A DNA stretch of 64,000 bases from Aaosphaeria pasadenensis (lineage: Eukaryota; Ascomycota; Dothideomycetes; Pleosporales): NCBI GenBank assembly GCA_022813625.1, contig JAKLMB010000023.1:62001-126000 (forward strand), written 5' to 3'. This document shows positions 11,555 through 22,160 of the stretch, one piece after another. Made by a program: the position numbers and the translations under genes. The notes under the pieces are model-generated. The model was not told the DNA's origin. It saw nothing but the letters and a program-made list of their open reading frames with translations, and did not search any database. The first letter of the stretch is position 1. Each line of letters begins with the position of its first letter.

Positions 11555-12410
11555 CTATACTGCATGATATGCACCCATCGAGGAGCTAGGACCCGAACCA
11601 CAGCGGTATAAGCTCTGTTGCTGATTCATAGAAGCTCGCGGCTGAGGGCGACCATGTCCGGGCTGAGTGTTGTAGTTGGCACGATTCTGGTTCTGTCCTC
11701 GGCGTGGTCTGCCGTCACGTTTGTTCCAGCAATATTCTTCGGTGTGACGATGCATGCCGTACCATGTGCACTGGAGTCTCCCGCGGGCCCTGCTGCCATT
11801 TTTTTCGCCGCCGTTGTTCTGCGCGTTTGCATATCTGCCATTGGGGCCATGCTGCGCAGCTCGTCCTCCATCGTAGAAGGCTCGTCCCGTATCTCGGCTA
11901 CGACCGGCAGCCGGACCAGAATTGTACCCGAAGTTGCTTCCGTAGGGGGCATTTTCATTGCTCGGAGCTTGTTGACGGCCACGACCGAAGGTGTCAGGCG
12001 GACCGAGATAGGTATTCTGGACTGTATTAGGCCCATAGAAAGAATTCTTGTCGATGTCCCAATTCAGTAAATCATTTATGAAATTGTCGAAAATCATCAT
12101 CCTGAAGGGGAGAGTTCTTGACGCTATTGAGTTGAGAAGCAATGAAGTCCTTGTAGTCTAGAGGGAGACCCCGGCAGATACACTTGACAATAGATCTGTT
12201 GGTCTCAGGAGCTCCTGCAAGCTTGAGGTCCTTGGCAGCTTCCTTGAAGCAGCGAACATAGTTGTTGATGGAACGGCATTGGTAGAAATCGATGTTGTTG
12301 TAAGCGTCCCTTGCCTGTTCTAGCAGAAAATCGCCGTCCTGTCCTGCTCTCCAGGTAGCTTTTCCTTTATGTCGCTTCTCATAGTAGAGGACGCCATAAT
12401 GCACGATCAA
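11555..12410 (-). pseudogene. Relic of a Ty1/copia-type gag gene, frameshifted
   Basis: Minus-strand remains of a retrotransposon gag (UBN2-like) protein. The upstream part (12410-12072) reads FLLEQARDAYNNIDFYQCRS, then NNYVRCFKEAAKDLKLAG and ICRGLPLDYKDFIASQLNS, typical of copia gag. The downstream part (12142-11555) lies in another frame and holds a Gly/Asn/Arg-rich segment and a CCHC-type zinc knuckle (11770-11729) in which the second Cys is Tyr. A one-base shift near 12081-12092 separates the halves. A candidate original ATG at 12397 begins MASSTMRSDIKEKLPGEQD but is stopped after 25 codons, so a second lesion near 12330 is likely. No protease, integrase or reverse transcriptase is present. 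The relic is a dead fragment. Confidence 0.75.
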
Positions 12411-13325
12411 ATCAGCTACTATGTAGTCCTACCAGAGCTATGTACAAGTACGAGCTAGCTGTTAAGCGAGCTGCCAGCTGCTGCTACAATGCTGCCTATG
12501 TGTGAGGTCACGTGGTAGGGGCTTAAATACCAACAACATGTGGACAATCATGACAACTCTATCTATATCCGGCGGCGCGAGAGCTCAGAACGACATTCGC
12601 GACTGGAAGTGGTTCTGGAAATGGAATGGTAGCAAAAGCTCACACAAGCTTCCTAAGCGGCTTGGTGGGTGTGTTTGGCTCATGCGAACGCACGGATAGT
12701 ATTCATTTGGGGCTTTGACTCTGGACTCTTGAGGGGGCATTCTCGATGTGTTCGGCGCCGCCTATTGCCTGGTTAAAGGTCGGTCGGAGTAGCTGACGGA
12801 GTTGCTGGAGTTGCGAGGGAGTCGTGCCCTCTGCCGGGTCAGAGGAATGGACGTTTGCGGAGTTGACGGAGGAGTCCAGTGCCCGCCCAGACACACATCC
12901 AGGCTCTCCATCGTCCTATGTACTATACTATAGATACACGCCTACTTTTGAAATCCGATCATTTGTCCCCACGGCGGCCACGTCCTGTCTACGGCCATCT
13001 CCACCACATTACTCGCAATAATGTTGATCTTGAATTGAAACCATAATTACCTTGTCTTTACGATCTGTTTTGTGTTATCTTTTATCCCTGCTTCACATCA
13101 TCATCGCCCATCATCCTCATCCTCATCACCATTAAAGAACCACCACCAGTGCGGACCGCCACAACCGCCTGAAAGCAACCCCCCCAAGGCAACCCAACAC
13201 ACACCATGACACGTGCACACGCACCGATCCGTCTCCAGCCTTCGACAGTACTCACTTGGGCATCGCGTTTCCCGGTCGTCCTCGTCGTCTCTTCCTCACA
13301 ACCTACATTGTTACACTAACTATGA
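12411..13325. other. Intergenic between gag relic and the 468-aa gene
   Basis: No supported gene. The minus-strand frame 12894-12703 (with LQQLRQLLRPTFNQAIGG) could be more relic sequence but I cannot tie it to gag. The last 300 bases are CT-rich with few stops, as expected of a fungal promoter and leader for the gene at 13326. Confidence 0.5.
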
Positions 13326-13378
13326 ATGAAAAACGATCATTCGCACTCGTATCTGTCGCACACCCGTCTGCGGCCTGA
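13322..13378 (+). promoter_or_regulatory. Short upstream ORF overlapping the start of the 468-aa gene
   Basis: An ATG four bases before the annotated start opens an 18-codon frame (MNEKRSFALVSVAHPSAA, then TGA). It overlaps the main frame and ends just before that frame's second ATG at 13380. It could reduce initiation at 13326 and favour 13380, or mean that 13380 is the real start. Confidence 0.4.
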
Positions 13379-14732
13379 CATGCCTGGTGTAACCTCGCCC
13401 GAGCCTCTGCTCCCTTTGGGCGAGGCGCTTGTGCAGGTCGACCCTCATCGCATCTACGAAGAGGCAAGACGTCAGTACGAAGTTCTCATTCGCACACGCG
13501 AATCGCAACCGAGTCTCACGAAGTCGAGAGCCGCAACCAAGAGGAGGAATACGCGAACAACTCATACTAACCCCGCCAATAATCCTCGCACAATCAACCT
13601 CTCAAAGTACTATCGCGACCTCTTCTTCGCAGCAACCCCAGCGCTAGACGCCGGGAATACGTACCGGTTACTGACTGTCTGCCTGGCCTACAAAACCAAA
13701 GCCCGCGTCCTGCAGTACCTGGAGCTCCTACAGGGAGCTCCCGTCTCGTGGTTAATCCCACTCAGGGACATTATTGAGGCCTGCGCAACAGACAGCGAGT
13801 TCGACGACTTCGACAGCGTCAATGGCCGGCACCTCGTGGCTTTGGACAACAATGGTTGGCAGGCGGGGAGGAGCAGGCGGCTGGCTTCCTCGAGTGCCAG
13901 CAGTGCGGGCTCCGATACGTCAGCGCGGCCATCTCGCAAAATTCAAGACAACATTGCCGAGTCCTTCGACCTTCCAACGGGCCAAACTGGACCACGACGG
14001 CCGCAGTTTATTATTTCGACGCTCCCACTAGCTTTTCCTTCAATATTTTTCACGGCGCTTGCACAGCATGCACCGAAATCATGCCTTACGGCCACAACGC
14101 TTTTGTCACACCCGGCAGCGTATCTATTGGGTCTAACAGACCTGCTCAAGGCTAGGCTGCGAAACGAGCACACAGCCAGCCAACAAAGCAGCACTCGCTC
14201 AACCCGATCCGGACGCACCACTCGATCCGATCACCATTCCAGTCCTGAAGATGGGCTCGATTCCGAAGATGACTTCTTGATCCATCTCTTAGGAGGAAAA
14301 GAAAAGCTTAGGCAGCCAAACATGCATGCCATGCTGCCCAAACACGCCGAGGGAGGCTACGACATTCCGGATTTGGACCGTTGGTGTCGAATGTGGAAGA
14401 CCGAAAGATCGTCTTCGAGAGAGGAAGAAAAAAGCCAGAAGATCCCGATCAAGATGACGCAGCGAACACCCCGTCAACGCCCGACTCTCGACCTAAAGGC
14501 AGCAAAACAAGCGCGAACACAGGAGCGTTCGACAAGGCCTCGAAAGGACTCTGACCTCGACTTGGGAGCTCGGCGTATCACTCGTAGAAACTCCGAGAGA
14601 TCTTCACTGAGAGAAGGTGTAGCTGGCATCAACCGGAAGAGGGTCGACCGGGAGGCGAACGAAATCAATCGTGCGAAAGACGATGCATCAAGCAAAAGAG
14701 TTTTGAGGAATAAAAAACTCAGGAGAGGTTAG
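13326..14732 (+). CDS. Unrecognised basic protein, single exon, 468 aa
   Basis: I do not recognise this gene. It is one open frame. Residues about 85-165 look folded (NLSKYYRDLFFAATPALDAG, LLTVCLAYKTKARVLQYLEL, SWLIPLRDIIEACATDSEFD), and a second hydrophobic stretch at about 225-275 is followed by an acidic patch (SPEDGLDSEDDFLIHLLGGK). The C-terminal third is very basic and Ser/Arg-rich (ITRRNSERSSLREG, SSKRVLRNKKLRRG), and LDRWCRMWKTERSS sits before it. Such a tail suggests a nuclear or nucleic-acid-associated protein, which is inference. A start at residue 19 (13380) is possible because of the overlapping upstream ORF. Good third-position GC bias supports coding. Confidence 0.75.
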   Translation: MKNDHSHSYLSHTRLRPDMPGVTSPEPLLPLGEALVQVDPHRIYEEARRQYEVLIRTRESQPSLTKSRAATKRRNTRTTHTNPANNPRTINLSKYYRDLFFAATPALDAGNTYRLLTVCLAYKTKARVLQYLELLQGAPVSWLIPLRDIIEACATDSEFDDFDSVNGRHLVALDNNGWQAGRSRRLASSSASSAGSDTSARPSRKIQDNIAESFDLPTGQTGPRRPQFIISTLPLAFPSIFFTALAQHAPKSCLTATTLLSHPAAYLLGLTDLLKARLRNEHTASQQSSTRSTRSGRTTRSDHHSSPEDGLDSEDDFLIHLLGGKEKLRQPNMHAMLPKHAEGGYDIPDLDRWCRMWKTERSSSREEEKSQKIPIKMTQRTPRQRPTLDLKAAKQARTQERSTRPRKDSDLDLGARRITRRNSERSSLREGVAGINRKRVDREANEINRAKDDASSKRVLRNKKLRRG

Positions 14733-15223
14733 GAGCAGAACTTACTTGCTTTCTGCATAACAGCAGCCAAGGGGTCTGACGTTCACCCTGCTTGGAGAAA
14801 AGTACCCCACCCTATATTTGAATAGATACCCGGTCGTATTCAACGTCGCCATATCCAAATCACCATTGCAATGCTTGGCCATCGCGCAACAGAACAGCAC
14901 CTCTGGACAAGCTTTGGAGCAATCCCATCTTGTATGAATAAATATATTTCTTGCCGCGCCCTAATCAAGTACAATGAATTCCCAATGTTTACTCCCCAAA
15001 AATAATTCCCCGTCCTCCAAAGTATCTTAATCTATGGACATGAAATGTGTATGTAACCGAAATCGTGTAACCCAAACATCAGACCAAGTCCTCCCTGATA
15101 TCTACAAGAAATGTGCTCAAACGCCCCCAAATCCTTCTATCAATTAGGCCGTGAGGGTGCCGGGCGTCGGCCAATCTGCAAGACAGACGCCCTTCTGCAA
15201 AGCGCATCAAAAGAAGACGCTCC
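14733..15223. other. Intergenic between convergent genes
   Basis: Short convergent 3' regions of the 468-aa gene (plus) and the GH81 gene (minus). No further gene seen. Confidence 0.6.
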
Positions 15224-18200
15224 TTACTCGTAACGTTTGTCCCAGGGAGAGAACCCCCATCCGCTGTCAGGACGAGGGGGTCTCCCTCCTCCGTGTCGAT
15301 GTCGTCTGGGAAGCTGATTGTCGTCGGGGTCTTGATTCTCTTCTTCCCACGACTTGTTTTCGTGGAACCAGCCCTCCTCGTCTCCGTCTTCAATGTCGTC
15401 ACCTTCGAACTCGGGAGGTGATTCTTCATCTTCCGTTGGAGTCCACTCTTCTTCTACGTTGTCGTCGACAACGTCGTTATCGCCTTCCTCGGCTGGTGGA
15501 GGGTCACTTTCAGTGTCATCGAGATTGTCCTCTGGTGGCCGTTCTTCACGAACTTCTTCGACTTCTTCTTGACCTACTTCACCGTTTCCTTCTTCGGGAC
15601 TCCATTCCTCCTCTTGCACAGTCTCTACATCCCCCTCCTCTCCATCCGCTGGCTCAAGCTCCTCCTCACTCGCATCCACAGACCCAACACCCGCAGTACC
15701 GTCCCCCAGCATCGCCGCCGCATAAGCCAGATACCACGTCCTACTCGCGCCACCATCCAGCTGTGCGATATCGAACTTCGGATCCGCAAAGAAATCGTAC
15801 GCCGCCCTCGGATCAATGAGCGCCAGATTCGCATAAAGAATCCCCTTCCAACCCCCCTCCACCTTATCCACCCTCCCATCACTAAAATACGCATCCCACT
15901 CCTCCTGCACGAACTTCCTACTCCGCGTGTACGCACTCGACGGGTTGAGCGGAATCATATGAATACCCTGCACGTACTCCTTATTCCCACCAAAATACGT
16001 CGTATGGTCGACCTTATTCTCAAACAAGATCCCCGTGACCTTATTCGGCAGAAACTGCTCCGGCTGCACCGCATTGTCGTCCTCAAGCAGGAAATAGTTG
16101 CGCATGCTGCGGCTCTGCACGGCGAGCTGCAGGTTCCCCCGCGCCTCCATGTTGGCGTCGCCCGTGACTTTCCCCCACATCTTGAGTGCGTAGGTGGAGA
16201 AGGTGTCTTCGGAGGAGGACTCTTGGTCCTTGCCGTCGCCGGACTCGAAGAGCCCTTTCGCCCAGGAGTGGCCGTGGAACCAGTCGAAGGAGCGTTGGAA
16301 GGGGAAGTACGGGTCGAGGGAGCTGGGGTTGGCGTAGTCGCGCACGAGGAGGTTCACCCATTGCTTGTTGGCGCCGTTGTCTTCTTCCAGCCACGAGGGG
16401 TCGAGGTACCCGATGACGGCGGCTGTCCACACGAAGTAGCCGTAGTGGAAGTGGTGGTCGTTGTAGAGAGAGTTGCCGAAGTCGACGCCCGTGTCGCCGT
16501 TTTTGTAGGTCCCGGAGGATACGACGCCCCGCCACACGTTGTCGTAGACTAGGGGGAAGGGCTGCGTGTTGTTGACGAAGACGTGGAAGGCGTCTTTCAG
16601 TTTCACGAGGCCGGCTGCCGCGAGCTCGGTGTTCTGGGCTAGGGATTGGAGAGTGTAGATGATGCCAGCGAACTTGGCGAGTCCCTTGCCGCTGTAGTAC
16701 ATGCTGTTGAGGCGCGTCTGGTGGTCGAAGTCTTCGTTCAATTCTAGGGCACCGGCACGGCTGACGGCAGCCATTGCGATGGCCCCGAGATTCGTGTTGG
16801 AACCGCCGCCGGAACCGCCATCGGACGCTGGGATCCATGGCGCGAAGTCGATTGTAGTCGGGAGGTCTTGCTCGACCATGGTAATGGAGTCGGCCACAAC
16901 TGCCCTGGCATAGCCCTTCGTGACGGTCGAAAGAGAGATGTCTGTGAGCGCAGCTCTCGTCTGATCCGAAAACGATTCAACCTGATGAGGCAGGGCAAAC
17001 ATGACGAGCGTTTGGTTCTGCACGCCGTTCTTGGTGTAGTGGATGGTATAACTACCAACACTGCCGTCTACAGAGCCACTGATGCCGGCGCCCGCTGCGT
17101 AAGCGCCACACGTCGAATCGTATACTGCTTCGCCGGAGCTGTTGGCCGGGTTCTTCGCGACTTGAATCATACCGATGAAGTTCTCAGGACCCTCGATGAT
17201 GGCACTGTCTACCAGATCGAACGGAACCGCGCCGAGTGATGCTACAGGCGTGGCGTAGAGCAGCCACTCTGAATCATCCTCCAACGTCACTCTATATTTG
17301 AAGGTGACGCCATTCAGCTTTTCAACGTATTCAAGAGTACGGAAGAAAGTTCCACTGTTGAGCTGCGGTTTGGCTTTATTGTACAGCGCAGTGACGAACC
17401 CCATGCCTTGCACCACTGGAATGGACATGATGGTATCGGCTCCAGCAAAAGGTGCCAGGTTGGCGTAGATAGAGAATCCAGTTGGCTCTTCCACGGACAA
17501 TACCGTATCGTTTGCAAGTTCAGCAGCAGAGAAAACGATGTTTTGAACGCCGACGGGCCCAATGAAGTAGCGAGGCACGTTGCCTTCGCCCCAGGCAAGC
17601 TGGTCTCGCTCGACGTGAGCGACTGCCATTCCGAAGGTGTCGCCATGGCCTTTTGCCCAGTTCAATGCGTATGGGTGAGACCATACGGGTTGAGTCTGCG
17701 TGCCCAGGAAAAAATTCGAATAGAATTTGTTGGTTTCAATTGGAATGTCTTGATCGAGTATGTGTTCTTTTGAAACGGCATGGTCGTTACGAGCTTTGAT
17801 TTGTTGCGGTGGGGCATCGCTCTCCATAGGCATGAAGATGTTCGGATCCGGTTGTCGTGCTGCAGCTGTGAGCTGTGGTTGCAAGGTTGCTTGGATGGGT
17901 GAAAGGGGTCCCATTGGAGCTGAGATTTGGGGGCCGTCCAGCGGTCCTCGTGTGAAGCCATGGGATGGGAGTTGTGTATGTATAGACTGTAGATAGTGAA
18001 AAGTCAGCTTGTCATTTTGAATCAATCTATCATGTTGTCCGGAAATTGCTCCCCGTTGTCACTATAACTTACGCCGGTAACGGATGGTACCAAGGTCACC
18101 GCCACAGATTGGACGGAAGATGCAAAAACAGAGCTGTAGCTGGTCGTAGCGTCAAGGTTCAAAGAAAGAGTGATTTCCCGTTTCTCTATCTCGTCGGGAA

Positions 18201-18279
18201 CTTGAACTTTCTCACGAGTAGGTAGAGCATAAAGGAGTGTAGCCTGGCTAAGAGCCAACAGAAAGGCCAACCTGGCCAT
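15224..18279 (-). CDS. Secreted GH81 endo-1,3-beta-glucanase with acidic C-terminal extension
   Basis: An extracellular or wall-bound enzyme that cleaves beta-1,3-glucan. Exon 1 is 18279-18073 and exon 2 is 17986-15224; the 86-bp intron (GTAAGT, GCTGAC branch, CTACAG) is phase 0, giving 989 aa. The ATG at 18279 opens a signal peptide (MARLAFLLALSQATLLYA); a Kex2-like KR lies further on in DEIEKREITL. The GH81 fold follows: FYSNFFLGTQTQPVWSHPY, PVVQGMGFVTALYN, LYNDHHFHYGYFVWTAAVIG, DPYFPFQRSFDWFHGHSW and the signature DQESSSEDTF with its glutamates at about residues 658 and 662, then MWGKVTGD. Fungal GH81 enzymes usually end soon after this domain. Here about 150 further residues follow, dominated by Glu and Asp, ending in RRHRHGGGRPPRPDSGWGFS. 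Fungal Eng1-type proteins act in cell separation and wall remodelling. Confidence 0.93.
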
Positions 18280-21085
18280 AATGTGCAAACGAGTAAAATC
18301 AAAAAGAGCGGCTTGCTAAGGGCAAAGAAATGAATGGAAGAGCGTTTCAGGCAATATACAAAAAGAGTGTGCTTGGATGCAGAACAGACACGGTGTTTAG
18401 GGCTGATAGCGAGGGAATGCGGGAATGTGTCGAAAGAATGAAGGGAACCAATTGCCTGAGCAACCCCATTATCGCCAATCTCTGGGGGTATAATATATAC
18501 AAGAAAGATATGAGAGTCGATCTCCATGGTCAAGAGGCTTCTCACATGATTAGAGGATCATGGACCCTTTCGTTTCGAAACAGAATCATAGTGGAGGGGA
18601 GGGGAGAGCAGTGGCAAAGGAAGTGGTAGCAACACAACTGATTCAGGGACCTATCCCAATGTGGAGCTTCCCATCTGCAGGTACAGGTCCGCATGGTAGT
18701 ACAACTAACCGCGGGTCCCTGACAAGGTGCTACGCAACGCTCGGAACGTGCCCCATGTTGGCAAAATCGGCGTCAATCATGTAGTACCATGCAGATCGTG
18801 GACTATGCAGGCTGTCGTTCGGCTGCTTACCGAATACCAGACGCATGAGACCTTCCGAGGTTGGCTTGCTAACCGTTTGCATTCTTGTCATGCGTGTGTG
18901 TGTTATACAAGAGGAAGGATAGCTGCAAGGCATGGGACGCGCGTAGTGGAGACGCATCTGTGATACATCCGTACAGATTCCGCGGTTTACTTACAAATAC
19001 TGCACGGGAATAACTAATGATTCGGACGTCCAATGATGAACGCGGCCATGGTTCATACAGAATCACATCCAGTATTCGAATCTCTGTATTAGTATCTTCC
19101 AGGATACATCCTAGTCGCTACTATAAGGCGGACGGTGATCGTACGCCGAGACAGTTAGCAGGTTCTAGATACCTGTTCGAGACGTTGATTTGGTAGATAG
19201 CTAGATATGGAAGGAGAAATAAGTTAGCGTAAGGACCAAAAGGATTTACCTCCACAACAAGTAATACTACCCCTAGCGAAAGAATAGTTATGACAATGAG
19301 ATATCATGGGCATCAATCATTTACATCATTTGAGCGCATTATACTACAATTTCTTTTAGGTGTTGAGACTCACATATTCGCGTATGGTACTTCACAGTGC
19401 CCTACTCATCTAGCGTTGCTTCTATGAAGTCTGAGATCTACCATGTATTTGGTGATGAGTATGCAGCTGCTGCATAGCATTCGAATGTATATATGCGCCT
19501 ACGCGCGCAATAGATGAAGTGGCGGCAATTGTCAGAAACCAACTACACAGCCTCCCACTCAAGCATCACAAGAGGTGTGATCGCGAGATGGGGAAGTCGA
19601 GATGGGTGTTTGAGTTGAGATGAGGCAGGGGTATGGAGTCGGCGAATCCGATCGCGTAAAAAGCTTGTTCATTTGCACCTTGACCTTTTACCCCAGTCCC
19701 GACTTCCGCGGCCCAAGTTCTGGGTAATCAAAAGCGAAAGGTACTTCTGAAACACTGTTTCTAGGGTTGGGTTCTGGTCTGGGGCGGCGAGACCTTTCTT
19801 CTCAAAGACATTGTTCGTGACACAAACCGTCTCGCACATGATGTTGAGATACCGAGACCTACATCTCATCTTTGTGGAACTGTCGACGTTCGGTGGTGGA
19901 TGAACATCTCTTTTCGAAACTACGCCACAGCGAAGGCAAAGAATTCTCCGCGGTTGCTTCATTCTAGACATTGGTCGTTACTCACCCTCGGAGCCTTATC
20001 TTCAAAGATGTTTTGGTCAACCAAGGCTGTGCTGTGACAATGTTCACATAGTCAACTTCTGGGCACGATAGAAGGAAAGATAGACCTCACCAAGCCACTT
20101 CCTCTTACATTTTTCTTCTGTGAAGTCCAAACGTTCACCAATACTGAACCCAACGAGCAATGAACCTAACACATGTCTTTCCTAATTCAACATACACCAA
20201 CCTATGAACCAAATGGCGAACAAAAGACCGCAAACTACTTCCACTTCAACCATACATCCAGACCATCTATTCACACCAGCCTCCAGTCATACATACACAG
20301 CCCTGTACAACTTGCCTCAACATCTCGCCCCAAGTCATAACATCACATCGTTACATCGAGGTCACGCCCGATCGATCGTACGTGCACGCTGTTGTACCAC
20401 TTCCAACCCACTCCCAACCCAATCTGCCATCGTTCTAGATCTATGGAGAGGAACGGGAGGATAGTGAGGCAGTGCTCGTCGTACTGATCAGCATGCCTCG
20501 GATGTGCCGTTTCGATTTCCCGATCATGAGTTCGCTTGATTTGTAAACAGAGCACTGACTGAAGAGTTTCTTATCCTTGATAGACTTGCTTGATAATGTA
20601 CATGGGTAGGTAAGTCATGGCTGTGTTTCTCGACATCATACATGCTCTAGCGATGAAGCAACATTCGGTCCTCCATCTCGAATGCCCACCTGTTTGCTAG
20701 GCAAGGTAGAGATTAGGTACGCTCGCATCAACACCGTTTACCATATTAGTCATCTACATCACCACCATCTTTGCTGCCAGGGCATTCGTCTTGCTCTTCC
20801 GAGCCAAGTCCCGGAGTGTGTGTACGTGAGGCCAGATGTCACGAGTGGATGTGAATGCCTAAGGGAGGAGGGAGACGCGTATTGTGCATACTTTGTGCGG
20901 TTTTTTGGAGGGATGAAGTAGAGGGCTTAAGTCTCTCTGGTACGAGGATGTACTGAGCACTGCGGTCTACAAAGTGTGAATTCTATCTATTCACTTGGGA
21001 TGCAAAGTCGCTGCTGTTGAAGGGCGTTGGGATGCACCTTGATGTGAAGCAGATGTCATGGAGTGAGTGAGTGAATGTTTACGCA
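18280..21085. other. Intergenic, gene-poor
   Basis: The first few hundred bases are the GH81 promoter. Beyond that I see no gene with recognisable features. A minus-strand ATG frame at 19971-19669 (LETVFQKYLSLLITQNLGRG) is somewhat protein-like but isolated. Confidence 0.5.
19669..19971 (-). CDS. Weak candidate small ORF
   Basis: A 100-codon frame starting at ATG 19971. It holds seven cysteines in its first half (LCLRCG, MRCRSRYLNIMCETVCVTN) and an amphipathic stretch later. No signal peptide, no family recognised, and no flanking exon could be joined. It may be a gene fragment or chance. Confidence 0.15.
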   Translation of the reverse strand: MSRMKQPRRILCLRCGVVSKRDVHPPPNVDSSTKMRCRSRYLNIMCETVCVTNNVFEKKGLAAPDQNPTLETVFQKYLSLLITQNLGRGSRDWGKRSRCK

Positions 21086-21418
21086 TCATGGATAGTGCAG
21101 AGGAGAAGGTCGTATTGGGCCCCAACGGCAACAGAGAGATCTATCACAGGGACAGACAGTCACTTGTGGGTTGAAAATGCGATTTGCTCTGACGGAATGA
21201 ATACCGAAGAAGCCTGAGCGTCTGGTCATGCTGGACTCGGTGCCAGCAGGGGTGGCTAGAGTTGGGCTAGACTGAGCTGCTTGAAGCAATTGATGACGAA
21301 GGTCGACAAACGTGTCGTCGCTTTCGTCGGACGGGGTGTAGGGAGCAGAGCCGTCAGTAGCAGTTGGCGAGACGGTAAGAGTGGCAATCGAGTCGTCGTT
21401 CGAGACGGGCTCAATCAA
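21086..21418 (-). CDS. Weak candidate exon or fragment, Ser/Thr/Asp-rich
   Basis: An open minus-strand frame of about 110 codons with no ATG at its upstream end; the first codon is TTG after a stop. Composition (SNDDSIATLTVSPTATDGSA, SDESDDTFVDLRHQLLQAAQ) and a C-ending codon bias look coding, more so than neighbouring frames. The C-terminal part loses this character. It could be an internal exon whose partners I could not find, a fragment of a lost gene, or chance. Confidence 0.25.
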   Translation of the reverse strand: MIEPVSNDDSIATLTVSPTATDGSAPYTPSDESDDTFVDLRHQLLQAAQSSPTLATPAGTESSMTRRSGFFGIHSVRANRIFNPQVTVCPCDRSLCCRWGPIRPSPLHYP

Positions 21419-22160
21419 GGCAGGAAGGGATCAGTCACGTTTGCACTTGCTTTGTCTATAATTTTAAACGTTTCATTCTTTTTCATTCTTATCTCTCTCT
21501 ACTATAACTACTTGCTTGCTATATTAACTCTCTAAAACAGAAACAATAAAATTTGAAAGAAGCGCGGAGCCCAGAAGGTATCAGAAGGTTGTCTCTTTGT
21601 TCTTTTAGCGCACTCCTTTCCTGTTTGGGGGCCACAGGCCCTATATGACGGAACAGAGGCCGCGTCGTTAATTACAAAATGTTGTATGGTATTGTTTATG
21701 CGCGCTTCCCCCCCTCGTCCCCCAGGTAGTAGTTGCCTAAGCGTGTCTTTGTGTGTGATTGTCTTCCCTCTCCGATTCCTCTTTGAATGGGAAGGAGAGA
21801 CTGCGTAGACTGAGGTATGTTGGATGGTAACAGAAATTGGACAGTGTTGGCTTGATAAAGGAAAGACATTCGTGTCGTGGAGCAGTGCCGTCTTGCCAAA
21901 ACACAATGTGTGTGTATGTGGGAAGAGGCATCGCCCATGATGCAAGAGTGGGTTGGTTGGGTGCCGTTCCCAAGGTATAACAAAGAAAAAAGGAGATAAT
22001 AATGCGCTCCGTTGGTGGCAATGCAGATATATCCCAAAAGCAAAACCATGTACAAGAACCCAAAAGCAGTTGGTCAAATATCCCAACCATCTTGGAAATA
22101 AGAAAAATTTACAATGCTGAATTACTTTTACTTGTCGATGATGCGACGCGCTTAGTATCC
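21419..22160. other. Likely 3' region of the Flc-type gene
   Basis: No gene seen. It is AT-rich near 21440-21560 and probably contains the 3' UTR of the minus-strand gene that ends at 22161. Three overlapping minus-strand frames here look unlike protein. Confidence 0.5.

Noticed and set aside
15151..16838. Long plus- and minus-strand frames inside the GH81 gene (222, 327 and 251 aa)
   Set aside because: They are other-frame readings of the GH81 exon; composition is Arg/Pro/Leu-biased and no motif is present.
18280..18288. Three-residue N-terminal extension of GH81
   Set aside because: It would start with TTG; the ATG at 18279 directly opens a good signal peptide.
21532..22090. Three overlapping minus-strand frames of 117-184 aa
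   Set aside because: They overlap in different frames, follow the stop of the Flc-type gene, and look like a translated 3' UTR.
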